Positions 1 to 8,784 of a stretch of DNA of 64,000 nt are shown here, one piece after another. A program made the position numbers and the translations under genes. A model generated the notes under the pieces. The model saw only the letters and a program-made list of their open reading frames with translations. It ran no database searches and was not told the origin of the DNA. The stretch is from contig NZ_JACSGR010000003.1 in NCBI RefSeq assembly GCF_016025525.2, positions 186,001 through 250,000 of the forward strand, given 5' to 3'. Numbering within the stretch: position 1 is the first letter of the stretch; each line of letters opens with the position of its first letter. The stretch comes from Eikenella glucosivorans. GTDB taxonomy: Bacteria; Pseudomonadota; Gammaproteobacteria; Burkholderiales; Neisseriaceae.

Positions 1-1
1 G

Positions 2-3000
2 CGCAACGAGATGCGCGCCGCCGAGCTGCCAACCCGTAACCTGCACCAAGAGCAGGCGCGCTTGGGTGAGGCTGCCAAAGCCGCCGAAGCCAAACTGCAC
101 GGATTAACTGTCGAGGCGCAGCGCCTCAAGTCGACGGCTGCCGCCCGCGTACGGCTGGGATTGGATGTGGACGACCGGGTACGCCGCGAGATTACCGCCA
201 CCACCGCCGCCTACCGTACCCTGCGCAGCAGCGGCACCCTGACCAAGCAGCAGCTCGCCCGCGCCACCGAGCTGTACAAGGCCCGGCTGCGCGAACTCAA
301 GGCCGAACTGGATGGTGTGCCGGGCAAGATGAGTCCGATTGCCTCCTCGCTCAAAGGCCTAGGCACGGCCGGGCTGGCCGCCGCCGGGGTTGGTGGCGGG
401 CTGTACGCAGTCAAAGAGGGCGTACAGGCGATTTTGGATAAGACTCAAGAGTTCCAGCAAATCCGCAAGCGCCTGGACTACGCTTTCGGCGGTGCCGAAG
501 AGGGCGGCAAGCAGCTGGATTTTGTGCGCGGCGTGGTCGAGCGCCTGGGCTTGGATATGGTCAGCGCCGCCAACGGCTACGCCCAGCTGGCCGCCGCCAC
601 CAAAGACCTCAACATCAGCCATGCGCAAACCCAGCAGATTTTCAGCGGCGTGGCCAATGCCGTCGCCGCCATGAACTTGTCGGCAGACGAAGCCAACGGC
701 GTGTTCCTTGCCTTGTCGCAAATCGCCGGCAAGGGCAAAGTCAGCATGGAAGAGCTGCGCGGCCAGTTGGGTGAGCGGCTCTCTCCGGCAATGGCGATTG
801 CCGCCAAATCAATGGGCGTCACCACCGCCGAGCTGGAAAAAATGGTCGAATCCGGCATCAGTGCCGAAGAGTTCCTGCCCAAATTCGGCGCGGCCTTGGA
901 GCAGGCGTTTGCCGCCGATGCCGCCCGCAATGTGGAAACGCTCAACGGCCAAATCAACCTGCTTAAAAACCGCTTCGCCGAGCTGCTCAACGGCTTCGGC
1001 GAAGGCGGCGTGGCCGAAGCCGCTATTGCGGTGCTGCAAGACGTCGGCGAAATGCTGGACTGGTTGGAAGAGCGCATCAACGGCATGGATGCCACCGTAT
1101 CCGGCGGCCTGAAAGACACCTTTGTTTCCGCCTACGATGCCATCAAAGAGGGCGCGGTCGCCGTCTATGATTTATTAGACACCGTGCTGGATGTCATCAA
1201 CAGCATCGGCGGCGGTATCTCTACCTTGGCCGGTAACAGTGCCGAGGATTTCGACTTTATCAAAGGCCTAATCAACAGCGTCAATATCGCCTTGGGTATC
1301 CTGCGCGACGGCATCAGCGGCATCGGTATCGGTATCGACCTGATGGCGGGGGCGGCAATTCAGGGCGCGGCCTTAATCAGCGAGGCCCTGTCCAAAATCA
1401 CTACCGGTGACGTGTCCGAACAGTACAAACGCGCCGCCGAAGAGATGACCGCCGCCGCCGAAAAACACTATGCCGCAGCCGAACAGGCGGCGATGGAGTT
1501 TGAGTCCAAGACCGCCGAAGCCATCCGCAAGGGTGCGGAAACCGAACAAGACCGCTATCAGCGGCTGGAGCAAGAGGCGCGGGCAGCTTACCAATCCGCC
1601 GCCGATGCTGCCATCCAAGCCTCTGCCGAAGCGCAGGCGGCGCAGGATAAGGCTAATGCCGCCATCGGCACCGCTGCCGAGCAGATGGCAACCAAACAGG
1701 CGCAGGAAGCCAACCGTGCCGCCGGGGCAGCCGCCGCGGCCGCGCAGAAGGCGGAAGACGAATGGCTAAAAGCCTTTGTGAATATCGGTGGCGAAACCGA
1801 AGTGGCGGCCAAAATCACCGCACCGCTGCGCGATGCCGGTTTGGCTGCGCAAACCACCGCACAGGATGTCGGCCAAGTATCCAAAGCCTTAGCCGATGCC
1901 AAAGGCGCGGCCAGCGGCTTGGGTTTGGATTTGCGTGCCGCGATGAGCGAGCCGACTCCGGCCATGCAGTCGATGCTCGGCAATTTGGACAAACTGCGCG
2001 GCGGCTGGCAGGAGATGCAGGAGAGCGGCATCAATGCCGCCTCACTGGTGCGCCAGGCGATGGCCGGTATGCTCAAGACTGCTGCTAACGAAGCCGACTT
2101 GCAGGCGGTCAAGCAGCAGTTCGCCCGACTCGGCCAAGAGGGGCGGCTCTCCATGCAGGAGGTCGAACAGGGCATCATCGATGCCGACCTGCGTTTGCAG
2201 GAGCTCAAAGGTACGGTTGACCCCGTAACTGCTGCCTTTAAGCGCTTGGGTATCCAAACCAAGGAGTCGCTCACACTGGCCGCGCGCAATATGCAGTCCG
2301 CCTTTGAGACGGCCAAGGCCAGCGGCCAAGCCAGCACCGAAACGCTCAACAACGCCTTCAAGCGCGCCGCCGATGCCGCACTGGCTTCCGGCGACGCGCA
2401 GATGGCGGCTTGGGTGCGCAGCAATGCCGCCCTCTACGGCTACCGCTTGGAGATGGACAACACCGGCAAGACTTCGCTTCAGCTGGCGCAGACGGTGGAG
2501 TCGTCTGCCAACCGCCAAACCTCGGCCATCAACCGCAGCGCCGCTGCGGCCAAACAACAGTCCGAGGCCATGAGCAGCACCGCCCAAGCGGCACAACAGG
2601 CTTCAGGCGGCCTTAAAACCTACAAGGCGGTTACTTTTGACATCCTGTCCGCCAACCTGCACACCGCCGAATCGGCGCAGAAGTTGCGCGATGCGCTCAA
2701 AGAGGTACGCGGCGCGGCCATCCAGCCGTTTGCCGGTGCCAATGCCGCATGGCGGCAGCGCATTGCCATGATCAAAGATTACGAGCAGTCGCTGCGTGGT
2801 GCCAAGGCGATGACCGAACAGCTCAACGCCAAGGTCGAGGCGGGCACGGTTACCTTGGAGGATTTGTCGGTGGCCACCGGCCATGCTGCCGGTGAGTTTG
2901 CCAAACTGGACAACACCACCCTGTCCGGGCTCAACAGCGCCATCGACAAGGCGCGTGACAAGATACAGGCTTTGCAGGACGAGGCAGCATCCACCCGTGC

Positions 3001-3439
3001 CGCGCTCGAAGCCGAGCTGGCCGAACTCTCCGGCGACACCTCCAAAAAGGCCGAACTGGAACAGGAAAACAAATTACGCGAGCTCAACCTCAAACTGGCG
3101 GAGGCCGAGCGCGCGCAAAACAGCAAGGCGGTGGCCGAATACCGCCAGGCGGTGGAATTGCAGGAGCGCCTGTATCAGGCCAAACAGCAACAGGCCGAGG
3201 CCGAGCGCATCCGCAAGGCCGAAGAGGCGGCAGCCAAAGAAGAGGCCAAAGCTGCGCCTGCCGCGCCGGTGCAGCAGCAGGTGTTACAGATCGGCGAAGC
3301 CCGCGTGTCGCTCGACGGTACGCAGGAAGCGGCACGGCAGCTGGCCGATGCCCTGCGCGGCCGCGACGACGTGCTGGTGGATAAAACCATAAAAACCCTG
3401 TTGCAACGGCTGCAGGACGAAATCAAAAGGAGCCAATAA
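2..3439 (+). CDS. Phage tail tape measure protein (5' partial)
   Basis: Tail tape measure protein, which sets tail length and is packed inside the tail tube. The reading frame is open to the window edge; the first ATG is at 11 but translation probably starts upstream. From that ATG it has 1142 residues. Residues about 150-330 match the conserved N-terminal tape-measure region (FQQIRKRLDYAFGG, then GQLGERLSPAMAIAAKSMGV). Hydrophobic Gly-rich helices follow around 400-460, then long Ala/Gln/Glu-rich coiled-coil stretches at about 480-600 and 960-1110. The stop codon directly abuts the next start (TAAATG), so the two genes are translationally coupled. Length and composition fit the family. Confidence 0.9.
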   Translation, partial: RNEMRAAELPTRNLHQEQARLGEAAKAAEAKLHGLTVEAQRLKSTAAARVRLGLDVDDRVRREITATTAAYRTLRSSGTLTKQQLARATELYKARLRELKAELDGVPGKMSPIASSLKGLGTAGLAAAGVGGGLYAVKEGVQAILDKTQEFQQIRKRLDYAFGGAEEGGKQLDFVRGVVERLGLDMVSAANGYAQLAAATKDLNISHAQTQQIFSGVANAVAAMNLSADEANGVFLALSQIAGKGKVSMEELRGQLGERLSPAMAIAAKSMGVTTAELEKMVESGISAEEFLPKFGAALEQAFAADAARNVETLNGQINLLKNRFAELLNGFGEGGVAEAAIAVLQDVGEMLDWLEERINGMDATVSGGLKDTFVSAYDAIKEGAVAVYDLLDTVLDVINSIGGGISTLAGNSAEDFDFIKGLINSVNIALGILRDGISGIGIGIDLMAGAAIQGAALISEALSKITTGDVSEQYKRAAEEMTAAAEKHYAAAEQAAMEFESKTAEAIRKGAETEQDRYQRLEQEARAAYQSAADAAIQASAEAQAAQDKANAAIGTAAEQMATKQAQEANRAAGAAAAAAQKAEDEWLKAFVNIGGETEVAAKITAPLRDAGLAAQTTAQDVGQVSKALADAKGAASGLGLDLRAAMSEPTPAMQSMLGNLDKLRGGWQEMQESGINAASLVRQAMAGMLKTAANEADLQAVKQQFARLGQEGRLSMQEVEQGIIDADLRLQELKGTVDPVTAAFKRLGIQTKESLTLAARNMQSAFETAKASGQASTETLNNAFKRAADAALASGDAQMAAWVRSNAALYGYRLEMDNTGKTSLQLAQTVESSANRQTSAINRSAAAAKQQSEAMSSTAQAAQQASGGLKTYKAVTFDILSANLHTAESAQKLRDALKEVRGAAIQPFAGANAAWRQRIAMIKDYEQSLRGAKAMTEQLNAKVEAGTVTLEDLSVATGHAAGEFAKLDNTTLSGLNSAIDKARDKIQALQDEAASTRAALEAELAELSGDTSKKAELEQENKLRELNLKLAEAERAQNSKAVAEYRQAVELQERLYQAKQQQAEAERIRKAEEAAAKEEAKAAPAAPVQQQVLQIGEARVSLDGTQEAARQLADALRGRDDVLVDKTIKTLLQRLQDEIKRSQ

Positions 3440-3844
3440 ATGAGTACGTGGAAATTAGTACGCCAAGATAACGGTGCGGCGGTAGAGCTGCCGCAGGATA
3501 TGCGCTGGACGGATGAGTTCGAGTGGTCGGCGGTGGCGCAGATTGCGCCCGTGTACAGCTTGGGCGGCGCGGTGCTGGTGCAGCAGGGGCTCAAACTGGC
3601 CGGCCGACCCATCAGCTTAGAGGGGGAGTGGGTATGGCACGGGCTCACCACCCTACGCACCCTGCGCGAGTGGTCGGACGTCCCCGGCCTGCAGCTGACC
3701 CTGCATCATTATGACGGCCGCACGTTTAACGTGATTTTCCGGTTGCACGACAAAGTATTCGGCCAGGCCGAGCCGGTGCATTACGCCACCCCCGAGGCCG
3801 AGGACGACCGCTACACCTTCGGCATTCTGCTGATGACGGTTTAA
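3440..3844 (+). CDS. Phage tail protein of unknown family
   Basis: 134 residues, starting immediately after the tape measure stop codon with AAAGGAG about 5 bases upstream of the ATG. No signal peptide or membrane segment. It is rich in aromatic residues and beta-like (for example VYSLGGAVLVQQGLKLAGRPI and LTLHHYDGRTFNVIFRLHDK). In transposable siphophages small proteins between tape measure and hub are tail-tip components, which is the likely role here by position only. A strong terminator follows, so it ends a transcript or is followed by partial readthrough into the next gene. Confidence 0.7.
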   Translation: MSTWKLVRQDNGAAVELPQDMRWTDEFEWSAVAQIAPVYSLGGAVLVQQGLKLAGRPISLEGEWVWHGLTTLRTLREWSDVPGLQLTLHHYDGRTFNVIFRLHDKVFGQAEPVHYATPEAEDDRYTFGILLMTV

Positions 3845-3889
3845 CCCTGATTTAAACCCGGGTTAAATTGCGTGCTGAAACGCTTACCG

Positions 3890-3913
3890 ACACCCCTTCG
3901 AGGGGTGTTTTTT
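3890..3913 (+). terminator. Intrinsic terminator between tail genes
   Basis: Perfect hairpin ACACCCC / GGGGTGT with a TTCG-type loop followed by a run of Ts. It lies in the 107-base gap after the 134-residue tail gene. An imperfect host-type uptake sequence (AGGCTACCTGTA) follows at 3921. Confidence 0.85.
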
Positions 3914-3951
3914 ATCATTCAGGCTACCTGTAAACCATCCCGATTTATGCC

Positions 3952-6900
3952 ATGCCGCAAACTACCCGCCTCACCCAGCAAGACCTCAAAATCTACCCGT
4001 CCGAACGCCTGACCGACACCCCGGACGGCGGCGGCCTGATGCGCGGCACGCCGCTCACCGGCGCGGATAACGAGCTGTTCTCCCCGGTGTCCGATGTCGA
4101 CCGCACTTTAGGCAGCGTGGATGCGCGCCTGATTTACCCCGGCGTATTGCGCAACGATGCCGAGCCCTTGTACGGCGCGCATTTCATCATTTCGCAGCCG
4201 CCGAAGGCCGACAACGTCTCCTATCTGTGCGCCCGCGCCGGGCATTACGGTGAGGAGCGGCAGGAAATCATGCCGCGTATCGAGGCCTACAGCGTGCCGA
4301 CGATTGAGGGCCCGATGACCCTGATGGGCAACCAGCTGCGCGGCAGCCGCATAGTGCAGGCCTACCAACGCCCCGAGCAGACCCTGCCCGTGGTCGGCCA
4401 ACGCTACTGCCTCAAATCCGCCACCGCCCAGCAATATATGCGTGTGATGGACGTGCAGCACGAGGTACGCACCTTTGAGACCCCCGAGGGCAAAGAGTTC
4501 CAGCGCCGCGTGGTCAAAATGGAGATTTCCGATGCGTTGGTTCACGATTTCCCGGGCGTGGCCTATCCGTCGCCCACTTACGCCAACCCGCCCTCCCAAC
4601 TGCTGGAAACGCAGGTGGCCGATACCGCCAGCTATTATGGCGTGCGCCCGCTGGCCGCACCGATTACCGCCCAATCCGGCATGATTCAGGTCGACCAAAT
4701 CTACGAAAAGCTGGTGCCGACCTCCATCATCGAGACCGCTTTTGCCGACCAGTTCCCCACCGGGGCGGGGGTGTGGATTCCGACCGCCCCGCGCCGCCGT
4801 ATGGCGCAGATTGCCGGCAGCTACAGCGGCGACATCTATCTGGAGTCATCCGTACAGCCAGGCACGGTGGAGCTGCCCGGTTACACCGACGACGGCCAAG
4901 GCCACCTGAAAAAAGACAACAGTGGCGACGTGTTGGCGGTGGACTACGAAAAAGGCGTGATCCGCGCCGCCAGCGGCTTTGATTTGGAGGTGCTGGCCGT
5001 ACCTGCCGCCCGCTACAGTGCGGCCAACTATACCGCCATCATCAACGTGGACGACACCAATCAGGGTACGGAGTGGGCGCCATTGCTGCGTCCCAAACCC
5101 GCCCCCGGTGCGACTGCCGTGTCCTTTATCAGCGGCGGCAACTGGTACACCCTGACCGATAGCGGCGATTATGTGCTGCGCGATGCCGACGGCACCGTGC
5201 GCGGCCGGGTCGAGCGCAGCGGATCGGTGTTGATTTCACTGCCTGCGCAGCCTGATGTGGACAGCAAAATTGTAGTCGCCTGGTCGCCCTTGGATGCTTT
5301 TAAAGCTATTGACGGGCAGGAGCCCGGCAACACCGTTACCCTGCCGCCGATGCAGCCCACCAGCCGCCTCACCGACAACAGCCTGCAAAACATCAAGCCC
5401 GGCACCCTGCGCCTGGGTTGGAGCCATAACGGCAGTAAGAGCGCTACCGACAGCAATGGCGCGTTGAGCGGCGACGTGCAGGGCGCGGTGGATTATGCGC
5501 AGGGCATCATCACCCTGCAAAACGCCCCCAATGCCGCCTACAGCGTAACCGCTGATGTTTACACCGAGCAGCGTACGGTCAAGCAGATGGCGCTCACCAC
5601 CAATGCCGATTTGGTCGGCGGTACCATCGGCCCCTGTCAGGCCGGCACGGTGCTGATTGAGGTAACCGCCACGTTTTCCGAGAGCGAGAGCAAGTCTTAT
5701 TGGGACTGGTCGGCAGTAAACGGCTTCGGCCAGTCCGCCCGCCGTGGTACGCGCACCCATTCCAGCCGCCGTGCCTACGCCCACGCTATCTCCGATGACG
5801 GTAACGGCGGCTTGGTGCTCTACGGCAAAAAGCTGCCCGGCGCTACCATCAACTACGTTTCCGGTACGTTTAGCATTCCACTGGCCGCGCTGGCACGCGA
5901 TGCACGGCATATCCGCTACCAAGACCACCAAATCGACAACAAGGCCACACCCATCAGTATCAGCGTAGTGGACGACGGCGGGCCGCAGCGCAAATACAGC
6001 GCATCGGTTTCTGCCGCCACCGTGTCCTACATCGCCGCCGGTGCGGCCACCCGGCGTCTGACCCTGACCTTGTCCAACAACAGCCAGGCAGCCAATGTGC
6101 TGCAAAACAAGCCGTGGCCGCGCCAATGCCTGCTCAACTCATGGGTATTCCGCCTGGGCAGCACCCGCTTAATCGAGCGCGACGGCACCCTGTACAAAAA
6201 CATCGACCCCAAAACCGGCAACGGCGAGGCGGTAGGTTATTTGGATGCCTTAAGCGGCGAGTTGGTATTTAAGGATGCCGGCGCTTCCGGCGATGTGGTT
6301 ATCGAGGCGGGTGTGTACAGCCTGGCCGATATGCGGCTCAAGCAGTATTACGGCCGCACCCCCGCCGCCCCGGTCAAACCGCAGAGCTTTACCGTGTACG
6401 CCGAGGCTGCCGGCCACACCCGCACCGGCACTTCACAGGCCGACGAGAGCATCACCGGCGAGATTACCGGCCACATCGACACCGAGACCGGGTTTTTCCG
6501 GGTGGTGTGCGCCGAGGTGTTCGCCCCAGAAAGCCTGCGCTTTAACGTGGTATCGCAGTCCTATATCCCGTTGGACAGCAGCATCATCGGTATCGATGCG
6601 GTACGCCTGCCGCCGGACGGCAAAGTGCCGATTTTTAGGCGCGGCGACATGATTGTGATCGGCAACAAGCGCAGCCATGACTTGGGCAGTGCGCATTCCG
6701 CCGGCCAAACCGTATCGCTCGGCCGTGCCGACATCGATCGCGCCAGCGTGGTGGATGCCGCCGGGGTGCATGTGGATGCGGGCAAGTACGACATCGACCT
6801 GCGCCAGGGCAAACTGACGTGGGCCGACCCGCTGGATTTGAGCGGCCACACCATGCCGCTCACCGCCCACACCGCGCAAGAGGAAGAAAACCGCGTGGTC

Positions 6901-7449
6901 AATGTGGATATTTCAGGCCGCCTCAAGTTGCAGTTTCAGGTGGCCCGCGCCTACCCCAAAGAGGGCACTTATGTGTCTTCCGCCTTGGTGGCCGGCGACC
7001 TGCTCGTACGCCATACCGCGCCGTTCGCCATGCAGTCTTGGGGCAGGAAATGGTTGGATAGGGCAGACAGCGACCCGATTCTGGCCAAACTCAACGTCAA
7101 GGACTACCCGATTAAGCTGGTGAGCGCGGGCGCGATTACCGAGCGCTGGCTCATCTTGTTCGACAGCGACAGCCAGTTTAAATTGTACGGCGAGCATTTG
7201 GGCTTGGTATTGCAGGGCGACACCCTCAACGACCTCGCCCCCGCCAACCCCGCCACCGGCAAACCGTATTTTACCCTGCCCAAATTTGCCTTCGGTGGCG
7301 GCTGGATGGCCGGCAACTGTGTGCGCTTCAACACTTTCGGCACGCCGTGGCCGATTTGGATATTGCGTGCCGTACAGCCGTCGCCTACTGCACAAAAAAC
7401 CAAGGACGGCTTCACCGGCTGCCTGCGCGGCAACACCGTCGATATTTGA
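3952..7449 (+). CDS. Large phage virion/tail structural protein
   Basis: 1165 residues, family not recognised. The sequence is mostly beta-like, with many short charged/aromatic strands and no signal peptide or membrane helix, as expected for an external tail or tail-tip protein. Landmarks include MLGNQ-type turns near 125, a W-rich segment near 580 (SYWDWSAVNGFGQSAR) and a C-terminal SWGRKWLDRADSDP region. Position between tape measure and hub genes supports a tail-tip or receptor-complex role (inference). The ribosome binding site is weak. GC-rich and codon-consistent over its whole length, unlike the next gene. Confidence 0.75.
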   Translation: MPQTTRLTQQDLKIYPSERLTDTPDGGGLMRGTPLTGADNELFSPVSDVDRTLGSVDARLIYPGVLRNDAEPLYGAHFIISQPPKADNVSYLCARAGHYGEERQEIMPRIEAYSVPTIEGPMTLMGNQLRGSRIVQAYQRPEQTLPVVGQRYCLKSATAQQYMRVMDVQHEVRTFETPEGKEFQRRVVKMEISDALVHDFPGVAYPSPTYANPPSQLLETQVADTASYYGVRPLAAPITAQSGMIQVDQIYEKLVPTSIIETAFADQFPTGAGVWIPTAPRRRMAQIAGSYSGDIYLESSVQPGTVELPGYTDDGQGHLKKDNSGDVLAVDYEKGVIRAASGFDLEVLAVPAARYSAANYTAIINVDDTNQGTEWAPLLRPKPAPGATAVSFISGGNWYTLTDSGDYVLRDADGTVRGRVERSGSVLISLPAQPDVDSKIVVAWSPLDAFKAIDGQEPGNTVTLPPMQPTSRLTDNSLQNIKPGTLRLGWSHNGSKSATDSNGALSGDVQGAVDYAQGIITLQNAPNAAYSVTADVYTEQRTVKQMALTTNADLVGGTIGPCQAGTVLIEVTATFSESESKSYWDWSAVNGFGQSARRGTRTHSSRRAYAHAISDDGNGGLVLYGKKLPGATINYVSGTFSIPLAALARDARHIRYQDHQIDNKATPISISVVDDGGPQRKYSASVSAATVSYIAAGAATRRLTLTLSNNSQAANVLQNKPWPRQCLLNSWVFRLGSTRLIERDGTLYKNIDPKTGNGEAVGYLDALSGELVFKDAGASGDVVIEAGVYSLADMRLKQYYGRTPAAPVKPQSFTVYAEAAGHTRTGTSQADESITGEITGHIDTETGFFRVVCAEVFAPESLRFNVVSQSYIPLDSSIIGIDAVRLPPDGKVPIFRRGDMIVIGNKRSHDLGSAHSAGQTVSLGRADIDRASVVDAAGVHVDAGKYDIDLRQGKLTWADPLDLSGHTMPLTAHTAQEEENRVVNVDISGRLKLQFQVARAYPKEGTYVSSALVAGDLLVRHTAPFAMQSWGRKWLDRADSDPILAKLNVKDYPIKLVSAGAITERWLILFDSDSQFKLYGEHLGLVLQGDTLNDLAPANPATGKPYFTLPKFAFGGGWMAGNCVRFNTFGTPWPIWILRAVQPSPTAQKTKDGFTGCLRGNTVDI

Positions 7450-7478
7450 TTTAACCAGTATTTAACAGGAGTTTAACC

Positions 7479-8405
7479 ATGATTCAAACCGAGCTTAAAC
7501 CGGTGAGCGTGTACCGCAGTACCGATACCAATGCGCCGCAGCTGACCAATGCTGCCGGCAGCCTGAAAACCGTACTCAAGGCCTGCCTGGTTGAGGGGTA
7601 TGGCAGTCAAGCCTCCCTAGGTTGGGAAATGAAAGCAGAAGATACGACTTCGGCCGTATTCCGCAGTAAAGACCCCAAAGCGAGCAATACGGCATTACAA
7701 ATCAAAAATACCGGCACCAGTTATGCCGATCCGGCCATGCTGGTTGAGCCGGTTGGTTTGGATCAGGCGAAAAAAGTAATCGCGGACACCAGTAAGAGAT
7801 TCCAATATTGGCGCAGCCCGTTAAGCAGTAACCGCTGGATGTTGATCGGACACGGTAGGGCTTTTGCCTTACTGGTCAAAGGTTCTGTCAAGTCGCGACT
7901 TCTTTGGTTCGGCGATTTTCCCAGCCTGGCTGCGGGTGATACCGGCAATTGTGCCATGTTTTATACCAGCGACGGTACCAGCCTCCAGATGTCTAACAGC
8001 AGCTATATGGCTCCCCGGGTTTTAGGTGCGAATGGCTCTACCGGGAGCACTTCCTTTACGTTGGCCAAATCGTTTAACGGGGTGGCCATGGGTGTTGCCG
8101 CAATCATGAGCTCGCTGTGTGCTACTTTTCAGAGGCAGGATTTCCCGGATCTAATTACCAACGGTTTGTCCATTAGCGAATGCTACCTTAACGAAAGGAT
8201 AGACAACGGAGAGACTAAAATTCCTCTACGAGGTTTGCTGCCCGGGTGTTATTGGTGTGCCAATAATTTAAGTGCGGTAGAGGAATGGACTGATATGGGT
8301 AATTTTGTCGGCAGTGATGACCACTTTATCAACTGTGGTATATCCGATGTAAATAACGACTCCGGTAATATCATACTCATCAACACTACCGCTTGGCGCG
8401 CCTGA
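7479..8405 (+). CDS. Phage structural protein, candidate tail-tip/receptor-binding protein
   Basis: 308 residues, preceded by a good AGGAG site at 7467-7471. Family not recognised. The first ~35 residues match the base composition of the flanking phage genes, but from about 7580 to the end the DNA is clearly more AT-rich and codon use changes (many TTA, ATA, AGG). The protein part is Ser/Gly/Asn-rich with several Cys and Trp residues. A conserved N-terminus with a compositionally foreign C-terminus is typical of exchangeable tip or fibre proteins, so a role in host recognition is inferred. Confidence 0.6.
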   Translation: MIQTELKPVSVYRSTDTNAPQLTNAAGSLKTVLKACLVEGYGSQASLGWEMKAEDTTSAVFRSKDPKASNTALQIKNTGTSYADPAMLVEPVGLDQAKKVIADTSKRFQYWRSPLSSNRWMLIGHGRAFALLVKGSVKSRLLWFGDFPSLAAGDTGNCAMFYTSDGTSLQMSNSSYMAPRVLGANGSTGSTSFTLAKSFNGVAMGVAAIMSSLCATFQRQDFPDLITNGLSISECYLNERIDNGETKIPLRGLLPGCYWCANNLSAVEEWTDMGNFVGSDDHFINCGISDVNNDSGNIILINTTAWRA

Positions 8406-8406
8406 C

Positions 8407-8775
8407 ATGAATCTGTTAATCCCGTCCGGACTGCGGATTTATTCCCCGCCGCGTCATCCGCAGCCGCTGCGCCTAATCATCCCGTCCGGCCAGTTGTTTA
8501 AAGATACCGTCAACGGCGGCACCGGTTACTTTGCCGGCACCGCCGGCGGCATCGTTACCGTAGACGGCCGCCCGGCTTCGCGTCGTGTGCTGTGCCTGCG
8601 CCGCGACAATTTCCGGCTGGTACGCGATACCTGGTCAAAAGAGGACGGCACCTATCTGCTCTCGCATCTCGACCCCAAACTCGACTACATCGTGATGGCG
8701 GTAGACCATGAGGCACGCTGGGAGCCGGTGGCATGGGATTGGGTTAAACCAGCCGACAGCGCCCCCTCACCCTAA
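8407..8775 (+). CDS. Small phage protein with carboxypeptidase-regulatory-like beta domain
   Basis: 122 residues, beginning one base after the previous stop codon. Residues about 45-105 read as a single beta-sandwich of the carboxypeptidase regulatory-like type: GIVTVDGRPASRRVLCLRR, then WSKEDGTYLLSHLDP, then DYIVMAVDHE. Such domains decorate phage tails. The N-terminal LIIPSGQLFKD segment echoes the PGDKLxLxF motifs of the next gene. Function in the tail tip is inferred from position. Confidence 0.6.
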   Translation: MNLLIPSGLRIYSPPRHPQPLRLIIPSGQLFKDTVNGGTGYFAGTAGGIVTVDGRPASRRVLCLRRDNFRLVRDTWSKEDGTYLLSHLDPKLDYIVMAVDHEARWEPVAWDWVKPADSAPSP

Positions 8776-8784
8776 TCCGAGCAA

